Below the pieces are notes generated by a model. It was not told the origin of the DNA. It was given only the letters and a program-made list of their open reading frames with translations, and did no database searches. A program made the position numbers and the translations under genes. Shown one piece after another: positions 52,027-61,239 of a stretch of 64,000 nt of DNA. The stretch covers positions 56,641,355 through 56,705,354 of the forward strand of contig OZ038384.1 of the NCBI GenBank assembly GCA_964036045.1, in the 5' to 3' direction. The DNA is from Eutreptiella sp. 'Long Island Sound 2002' (lineage: Eukaryota > Euglenozoa > Euglenophyceae > Eutreptiales > Eutreptiaceae). Positions within the stretch are counted from its first letter, which is position 1. Each line of letters opens with the position of its first letter.

Positions 52027-54447
52027 CATGAGGTATGGCGGGGCTTTGGTACATGCATGAGGTATGGCGGGGCATTGGTACATGCATGAGGTATGGCGGG
52101 GCCTTGGTACATGCATGAGGTATGGCGGGGCCTTGGTACATGCCTGAGCTATGGCGGGGCTTTGGTACCTGCATGAGGTATGGCGGGGCCTTGGTACATG
52201 CATGAGGTATGGCGGGGCCTTGGTACATGCATGAGGGAAGGCGGGGCCTTGGTACATGCATGAGGTATGGCGGGGCTTTGGTACATGCATGAGGTATGGC
52301 GGGGCTTCGGTACATGCATGAGGTATGGCGGGGCTTTGGTACATGCATGAGGTATGGCGGGGCCTTGGTACATGCATGAGGTATGGTGGGGCTTCGGTAC
52401 ATGCATGAGGTATGGCGGGGCCTTGGTACATGCATGAGGTATGGCGGGGCTTTGGTACATGCATGAGCTATGGCGGGGCTTTCGTACATGCATGAGGTAT
52501 GGCGGGTTCTTGGTACATGCATGAGGGATGGCCGGGCCTTGGTACATGCATGAGGTATGGCGGGGCCTTGGTACATGCATGAGGTTTGGCGGGGCTTTGG
52601 TACATGCATGAGGTATGGCGGGGCCTTGGTACATGCATGAGGTATGGCGGGGCCTTGGTACATGCATGAGGTATGGCGGGGCTTTGGTACATGCATGAGC
52701 TATGGCGGGGCTTTGGTACATGCATGAGGTATGGCGGGTTCTTGGTACATGCATGAGGGATGGCCGGGCCTTGGTACATGCATGAGGTATGGCGGGGCCT
52801 TGGTACATGCATGAGGTTTGGCGGGGCTTTGGTACATGCATGAGGTATGGCGGGGCCTTGGTACATGCATGAGGTATGGCGGGGCCTTGGTACATGCATG
52901 AGGGAAGGCGGGGCCTTGGTACATGCATGAGGTATGGCGGGGCTTTGGTACATGCATGAGGTTTGGCGGGGCTTCGGTACATGCATGAGGTATGGCGGGG
53001 CTTCGGTACATGCATGAGGGAAGGCGGGGCATTGGTACATGCATGAGGTATGGTGGGGCTTCGGTACATGCATGAGGTATGGCGGGGCCTTGGTACATTC
53101 ATGAGGTATGGCGGGGCTTTGGTACATGCATGAGCTATGGCGGGGCTTTGGTACATGCATGAGGTATGGCGGGTTCTTGGTACATGCATGAGGGATGGCG
53201 GGGCCTTGGTACATGCATGAGGTATGGCGGGGCTTTGGTACATGCATGAGGTATGGCGGGGCCTTGGTACATGCATGAGGTATGGCGGGACTTCGGTACA
53301 TGCATGAGGTAGGGCGGAGCCTTGGTACATGCATGAGGTATGGCGGGGCCTTGATACATGCATCAGGTATGGCGGGGCTTCGGTACATGCATGAGGTATG
53401 GCGGGGCCTTGGTACATGCATGAGGTATGGCCGGGCCTTGGTACATGCCTGAGGTATGGCGGGGCTTTGGTACATGCATGAGGTATGGCGGGGCTTTGGT
53501 ACATGCATGAGGTATGGCGGGGCTTTGGTACATGCATGAGGTATGGCGGGGCTTTGGTACATGCATGAGGTATGGCGGGGCCTTGGTACATGCATGAGGT
53601 ATGGCGGGACTTCGGTACATGCATGAGGTAGGGCGGAGCCTTGGTACATGCATGAGGTATGGCGGGGCCTTGATACATGCATGAGGGATGGCGGGGCTTC
53701 GGTACATGCATGAGGTATGGCGGGGCTTCGGTACATGCATGAGTATGGCGGGGCCTCGGTACATGCATGAGGTATGGCGGGGCCTTAGTACATGCATGAG
53801 GTATGGCGGGGCTTTGGTAGATGCATGAGGTATGGCGGGGCTTCGGTACATGCATGAGGTATGGCGGGGCTTTGGTACATGCATGAGGTATGGCGGGGCC
53901 TTGGTACATGCATGAGGTATGGCGGGACTTCGGTACATGCATGAGGTAGGGCGGAGCCTTGCTACATGCATGAGGTATGGCGGGGCCTTGATACATGCAT
54001 CAGGTATGGCGGGGCTTCGGTACATGCATGAGGTATGGCGGGACTTCGGTACATGCATGAGGTAGGGCGGAGCCTTGGTACATGCATGAGGTATGGCGGG
54101 GCTTTGGTACATGCATGAGGTATGGCGGGGCTTTGGTACATGCATGAGGTATGGCGGGGCCTTGGTACATGCATGAGGTATGGCGGGGCCTTGGTACATG
54201 CCTGAGGTATGGCGGGGCTTTGGTACATGCATGAGGTATGGCGGGGCTTCGGTACATGCATGAGGTATGGCGGGGCCCTGGTACATGCATGAGGTATGGC
54301 GGGGCTTTGGTACATGCCTGATGTATGGCGGGGCTTTGGTACATGCATGACGTATGGCGGGGCTTTGGTACATGCATGAGGTATGGCCGGGCCTTGGTAC
54401 ATGCATGAGGTATGGCGGGGCTTTGGTACATGCATGAGGTATGGCGG
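52027..54447. repeat. 82-unit higher-order block, copy 2
   Basis: Directly adjacent second copy. Differences from copy 1 include GGCCTGGCC/GGCCGGGCC near 50,385/52,762, CATCC/CATGC near 50,488/52,865, and one or two exchanged units near 50,64x/53,01x. The match ends near 52,070/54,447. Confidence 0.9.
53730..53757. repeat. 28-bp variant unit (-1), GAGTATGG
   Basis: Copy of the unit at 51353, 2,377 bp downstream. Confidence 0.92.
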
Positions 54448-55047
54448 GGCTTTGGTACATGCATGAGGTATGGCGGGGCTTTGGTACATGCATGAGGTAT
54501 GGCGGGGCCTTGGTACATGCATGAGGTATGGCGGGACTTCGGTACATGCATGAGGTAGGGCGGAGCCTTGGTACATGCATGAGGTATGGCGGGGCTTTGG
54601 TACATGCATGAGGGATGGCGGGGCTTCGGTACATGCATGAGGTATGGCGGGGCCTTGGTACATGCATGAGGGATGGCGGGGCCTTGGTACATGCCTGAGG
54701 TATGGCGGGGCCTTGGTGAATGCATGAGGGAAGGCGGGGCTTTGGTACATGCATGAGGTACGGCGGGGCTTTGGTACATGCATGAGGGAAGGCGGGGCTT
54801 TGGTACATGCATGAGGGATGGCGGGGCCTTGGTACATGCATGAGGGAAGGCGGGGCATTGGTACATGCATGAGGTATGGTGGGGCCTTGGTACATGCATG
54901 AGGTATGGCGGGGCTTTGGTACATGCATGAGGTATGGCGGGGCTTTGGTACATGCATGAGGTATGGCGGGGCTTTGGTACATGCATGAGGTATGGCGGGG
55001 CCTTGGTACATGCATGAGGTATGGCGGGACTTCGGTACATGCATGAG
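54061..55047. repeat. 17-unit (493-bp) higher-order period
   Basis: GGTAGGGCGG marks at 54061, 54554 and 55047 are exactly 493 bp apart, and units such as CATGCCTGAGG (near 54,198 and 54,691) keep the same place in each copy. The same period returns at 56147-56640 and at 60.2-61.2 kb. Confidence 0.8.
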
Positions 55048-55149
55048 GTAGGGCGGAGCCTTGGTACATCCATGAGGTATGGCGGGGCCTTGATACATGC
55101 ATGAGGTATGGCGGGGCTTCGGTACATGCATGAGGTATGGCGGGGCTTC

Positions 55150-55177
55150 GGTACATGCATGAGTATGGCGGGGCCTT
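55150..55177. repeat. 28-bp variant unit (-1), GAGTATGG
   Basis: Third copy of the 51353-type unit. Confidence 0.92.
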
Positions 55178-55815
55178 GGTACATGCATGAGGTATGGCGG
55201 GGCCTTAGTACATGCATGAGGTATGGCGGGGCTTTGGTAGATGCATGAGGTATGGCGGGGCTTCGGTACATGCATGAGGTATGGCGGGGCTTCGGTACAT
55301 GCATGAGGTATGGCGGGGCCTTGGTACATGCATGAGGGATGGCGGGGCCTTGGTACATGCCTGAGGTATGGCGGGGCCTTGGTGAATGCATGAGGGAAGG
55401 CGGGGCTTTGGTACATGCATGAGGTACGGCGGGGCTTTGGTACATGCATGAGGGAAGGCGGGGCTTTGGTACATGCATGAGGGATGGCGGGGCCTTGGTA
55501 CATGCATGAGGTATGGCGGGGCTTTGGTACATGCATGAGGTATGGTGGGGCTTTGGTACATGCATGAGGTATGGCGGGGCTTTGGTACATGCATGAGGTA
55601 TGGCGGGGCTTTGGTACATGCATGAGGTATGGCGGGGCTTTGGTACATGCATGAGGTATGGCGGGGCCTTGGTACATGCATGAGGTATGGCGGGACTTCG
55701 GTACATGCATGAGGTAGGGCGGAGCCTTGGTACATCCATGAGGTATGGCGGGGCCTTGATACATGCATGAGGTATGGCGGGGCTTCGGTACATGCATGAG
55801 GTATGGCGGGGCTTC

Positions 55816-55843
55816 GGTACATGCATGAGTATGGCGGGGCCTT
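55816..55843. repeat. 28-bp variant unit (-1), GAGTATGG
   Basis: Fourth copy of the 51353-type unit, 666 bp after the third. Confidence 0.92.
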
Positions 55844-55950
55844 GGTACATGCATGAGGTATGGCGGGGCCTTAGTACATGCATGAGGTATGGCGGGGCTT
55901 TGGTAGATGCATGAGGTATGGCGGGGCTTCGGTACATGCATGAGGTATGG

Positions 55951-58900
55951 CGGGGCTTTGGTACATGCATGAGGTATGGCGGGGCATTGGTACATGCATG
56001 AGGTATGGCGGGACTTCGGTACATGCATGAGGTAGGGCGGAGCCTTGGTACATGCATGAGGTATGGCGGGGCCTTGATACATGCATCAGGTATGGCGGGG
56101 CTTCGGTACATGCATGAGGTATGGCGGGACTTCGGTACATGCATGAGGTAGGGCGGAGCCTTGGTACATGCATGAGGTATGGCGGGGCTTTGGTACATGC
56201 ATGAGGTATGGCGGGGCTTTGGTACATGCATGAGGTATGGCGGGGCCTTGGTACATGCATGAGGTATGGCGGGGCCTTGGTACATGCCTGAGGTATGGCG
56301 GGGCTTTGGTACATGCATGAGGTATGGCGGGGCTTCGGTACATGCATGAGGTATGGCGGGGCCCTGGTACATGCATGAGGTATGGCGGGGCTTTGGTACA
56401 TGCCTGAGGTATGGCGGGGCTTTGGTACATGCATGACGTATGGCGGGGCTTCGGTACATGCATGAGGTATGGCGGGGCATTGGTACATGCATGATGTATG
56501 GCGGGGCTTTGGTACATGCATGAGGTATGGCGGGGCTTTGGTACATGCATGAGGTATGGCGGGGCTTTGGTACATGCATGAGGTATGGCGGGGCCTTGGT
56601 ACATGCATGAGGTATGGCGGGACTTCGGTACATGCATGAGGTAGGGCGGAGCCTTGGTACATGCATGAGGTATGGCGGGGCTTTGGTACATGCATGAGGT
56701 ATGGCGGGGCTTCGGTACATGCATGAGGTATGGCGGGGCCTTGGTACATGCATGAGGGATGGCGGGGCCTCGGTACATGCCTGAGGTATGGCGGGGCTTT
56801 GGTACATGCATGAGGGAAGGCGGGGCTTTGGTACATGCATGAGGTACGGCGGGGCTTTGGTACATGCATGAGGGAAGGCGGGGCTTTGGTACATGCATGA
56901 GGGATGGCGGGGCCTTGGTACATGCATGAGGGAAGGCGGGGCATTGGTACATGCATGAGGGAAGGCGGGGCCTTGGTACATGCATGAGGTATGGCGGGGC
57001 TTTGGTACATGCATGAGGTATGGTGGGGCTTTGGTACATGCATGAGGTATGGCGGGGCTTTGGTACATGCATGAGGTATGGCCGGGCATTAGTACATGCA
57101 TGAGGGATGGCGAGGCTTTGGTACATGCATGAGGTATGGCGGGGCATTGGTACATGCATGAGGTATGGCGGGGCTTTGGTACATGCATGAGGTATGGCGG
57201 GGCCTTGGTACATGCATGAGGGAAGGCGGGGCTTTGGTACATGCATGACGTATGGCGGGGCATTGGCACATGCATGAGGTATGGCGGGGCATTGGTACAT
57301 GCATGAGGTATGGCGGGTTCTTGGTACATGCATGAGGGATGGCGGGGCCTTGGTACATGCATGAGGTATGGAGGGGCTTCGGTACATGCATGAGGTATGG
57401 CGGGGCCTTGGTACATACATGAGGTACGGCGGGGCCTTGGTACATGCATGAGGTATGGCGGGGCTTCGGTACATGCATGAGGTATGGCGGGGCTTTGGTA
57501 CATGCATGAGCTATGGCGGGGCTTTGGTACATGCATGAGGTATGGCGGGGCTTTGGTACATGCATGCGGTATGGCGGGGCCTTGCTACATTCATGAGGTA
57601 TGGCGGGAGTTCGGTACATGCATGAGGTAGGGCGGAGCCTTGGTACATGCATGAGGTATGGCGGGGCTTCGGTACATGCATGAGGTATGGCGGGGCCTTG
57701 GTACATGCATGAGGTATGGCGGGGCCTTGGTACATGCCTGAGGTATGGCGGAGCTTCGGTACATGCATGAGGTATGGCGGGGCTTTGGTACATGCATGAG
57801 GTATGGCGGGGCCTTGGTACATGCATGAGGGATGGCGGGGCTTCGGTAAATGCATGAGGTATGGCGGGGCTTTGGTACATGCATGAGGTATGGCGGGGCC
57901 TTGGTACATGCATGAGGTATGGCGGGGCTTTGGTACATGCATGATGTATGGCGGGGCTTTGGTACATGCATGAGGTATGGCGGGGCTTCGGTACGTGCAT
58001 GAGGTATGGCGGGGCCTTGGTACATGCATGAGGTATGGCGGGACGTCGGTACATGCATGAGGTATGGCGGGGCATTGGTACATGCATGAGGGGTGGCGGG
58101 GCTTTGGTACATGCATGAGGGATGGCGGGGCGTTGGCACATGCATGAGGGAAGGCGGGGCTTTGGTACATGCATGAGGTATGGCGGGGCATTGGTACATG
58201 CCTGAGGTATGGCGGGGCTTTGGTACATGCATGAGGTATGGCGGGGCTTTGGTACATGCACGAGGTATGGCCGGGCTTTGGTACATGCATGAGGGAAGGC
58301 GGGGCTTTGGTACATGCATGAGGGAAGGCGGGGCTTTGGTACATGCATGAGTGATGGCGGGGCCTTGGTACATGCATGAGGGAAGGCGGGGCATTGGTAC
58401 ATGCATGAGGGAAGGCGGGGCATTGGTACATGCAAGAGGGATGGCGGGGCTTTGGCACATGCATGAGGGATGGCGGGGCATTGGTACGTGCATGAGGTAT
58501 GGCGGGGCTTTGGTACATGCATGAGGGATGGCGGGGCTTTGGTACATGCATGAGGGATGGCGGGGCTTTGGTACATGCATGAGGTATGGCGGGGCTTTGG
58601 TACATGCATGAGGTATGGCGGGGCTTTGGCACATGCATGAGGTATGGCGGGGCATTGGTACATGCATGAGGGATGGCGAGGCTTTGGTACATGCATGAGG
58701 TATGGCGGGGCTTTGGTACATGCATGACGTATGGCGGGGCGTTGGCCCATGCATGAGGTATGGCGGGGCATTGGTACATGCATGAGGTATGGGCGGGGCT
58801 TCGGTGCATGCATGAGGTATGGCGGGGCTTCGGTACATGCATGCCGTATGGCGGGGCCTTGGTACATGCATGAGGTATGGCGGGGCATTGGTACATGCAT

Positions 58901-60178
58901 GAGGTATGGTGGGGCTTTGGTACATGCATGAGGGAAGGCGGGGCTTTGGTTCATGCATGAGGTATGGTGGGGCTTCGGTACATGCATGAGGTATGGCGGG
59001 GCTTTGGTACATGCATGAGGTATGGCGGGGCCTTGGTACATGCATGAGGTATGGCGGGTCTTTGGTACATGCATGAGGTATGGCGGGGCTTTGGTACTTG
59101 CATGGGGTATGGCCGGGCTTTGGTACATGCATGAGGTATGGCGGGGCCTTGGTACATGCATGAGGTATGGCGGTACTTCGGTACATGCATGAGGTAGGGC
59201 GGAGCCTTGGTACATGCATGAGGTATGGCGGGGCCTTGATACATGCATGAGGGATGGCGGGGCTTCGGTACATGCATGAGGTATGGTTGGGCTTTGGTAC
59301 ATGCATGAGGTATGGCGGGGCCTTGGTACATGCCTGAGGTATGGCGGGGCTTTGGTACATGCATGAGGTATGGCGGGGCTTTGGTACATGCATGAGGCAT
59401 GGCGGGGCCTTGGTACATGCATGAGGTATGGCGGGGCTTTGGTACATGCATGAGGGAAGGCGGGGCTTTGGTACATGGATGAGGTACGGCCGGGCTTTGG
59501 TACATGCATGAGGGAAGGCGGGGCTTTGGTACATGCATGAGGGAAGGCGGGGCTTTGGTACATGGATGAGGTATGGAGGGGCTTTGGTACATGCATGAGG
59601 TATGGCGGGGCTTTTGTACATGCATGAGGTATGGTGGGGCTTTGGTACATGCATGAGGGATGGCGGGGCTTTGGTACATGCATGAGGTATGGCGGGGCTT
59701 CGGTACATGCATGAGGTATGGCGAGGCTTTGGTACATGCATGAGGTATGGCGGGGCATTGGTACATGCATGAGGGATGGCGGGGCTTTGGTACATGCATG
59801 AGGGATGGCGGGGCTTTGGTACATGCATGAGGTATGGTTGGGCTTTGGTACATGCATGAGGGAAGGCGGGGCTTTGGTACATGTATGACGTATGGCGGGG
59901 CGTTGGCACATGCATGAGGTATGGCGGGGCATCGGTACATGCAGGAGGTATGGCGGCGCTTTGGTATATGCATGAGGTATGGCCGGGCCTTGGTACATGC
60001 ATGAGGTATGGCGGGGCATTGGTACGTGCATGAGGTATTGTGGGGCTTTGGTACATGCATGAGGTATGGCGCGGCTTTGGTACATGCATGAGGTATGGCG
60101 GGGCTTTGGTACATGCATGAGGTATAGCGGGGCCTTGGTACATGTATGAGGTATGGCGGGACTTCGGTACATGCATGA
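55951..60178. repeat. 29-bp units, mixed, with GGTAGGGCGG cassette at 34- and 54-unit spacing
   Basis: GGTAGGGCGG lies at 56031, 56147, 56640, 57626, 59193 and 60179. The 986-bp gaps (56640-57626 and 59193-60179) are exactly two 493-bp periods, so the 17-unit phase persists although individual cassettes have been lost. The 57.0-59.1 kb part is rich in GAGGGATGG and GAGGGAAGG units. Confidence 0.7.
58773..58802. repeat. 30-bp variant unit (+1)
   Basis: GGTATGGGCGGGGC middle with one extra G. It explains why the 57626-59193 spacing is 54 units plus 1 bp. Confidence 0.9.
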
Positions 60179-61200
60179 GGTAGGGCGGGGCCTTGGTACA
60201 TGCATGAGGTATGGCGGGGCCTTGATACATGCATGAGGGATGGCGGGGCTTCGGTACATGCATGAGGTATGGCGGGGCATTGGTACATGCATGAGGTATG
60301 GCGGGGCATTGGTACATGCATGAGGTATGGCGGGGCTTTGGTACATGCCTGAGGTATGGCGGGGCTTTGGTACATGCATGAGGTATTGTTGGGCTTTGGT
60401 ACATGCATGAGGTATGGCGGGGCCTTGGTACATGCATGAGGTATGGCGGGGCATTGGTACATGCATGAGGTATGGCGGGGCTTTGGTACATGCATGAGGT
60501 ATGGCGGGGCCTTGGTACATGCATGAGGTATGGCGGGGCTTTGGTACATGCATGAGGTATGGCGGGGCTTTGGTACATGCATGAGGTATGGCGGGGCTTT
60601 GGTACATGCATGTGGTATGGCGGGGCCTTGGTACATGAATGAGGTATGGCGGGACTTTGGTACATGCATGAGGTAGGGCGGAGCCTTGGTACATGCATGA
60701 GGTATGGCGGGGCCTTGATACATGCATGAGGGATGGCGGGGCTTCGGTACATGCATGAGGTATGGCGGGGCATTGGTACATGCATGAGGTATGGCGGGGC
60801 TTTGGTACATGCATGAGGTATGGCGGGGCTTTGGTACATGCATGAGGGATGGCGGGGCTTTGGTACATGCATGAGGTTTTGTTGGGCTTTGGTACATGCA
60901 TGAGGTATGGCGGGGCCTTGGTACATGCATGAGGTATGGCGGGGCATTGGTACATGCATGAGGTATGGCGGGGCTTTGGTACATGCATGAGGTATGGCGG
61001 GGCCATGGTACATGCATGAGGTATGGCGGGGCTTTGGTACATGCATGAGGTATGGCGGGGCTTTGGTACATGCATGAGGTATGGCGGGGCTTTGGTACAT
61101 GCATGTGGTATGGCGGGGCCTTGGTACATGCATGAGGTATGGCGGGACTTCGGTACATGCATGAGGTAGGGCGGAGCCTTGGTACATGCATGAGGTATGG
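60179..61200. repeat. 17-unit (493-bp) tandem pair
   Basis: 60,179-60,671 is followed by a near copy at 60,672-61,164. The TTGTTGGGC unit (near 60,385/60,878) and the CATGTGGTATGG unit (near 60,610/61,103) hold the same place in each. Differences include ACTTTGG/ACTTCGG beside the cassette and GGTATTG/GGTTTTG. Confidence 0.86.
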
Positions 61201-61239
61201 CGGGGCCTTGATACATGCATGAGGGATGGCGGGGCTTCG

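Larger units (their letters stand above)
54600..55950. repeat. 23-unit (666-bp) tandem pair
   Basis: 54,600-55,265 is repeated at 55,266-55,950 with offset 666 bp (23 units minus one 28-bp unit). Marks are GGTGAATGC (54715/55381), GGTACGGCGG, GAGTATGG (55150/55816) and GGTAGATGC (55236/55902). Confidence 0.88.
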
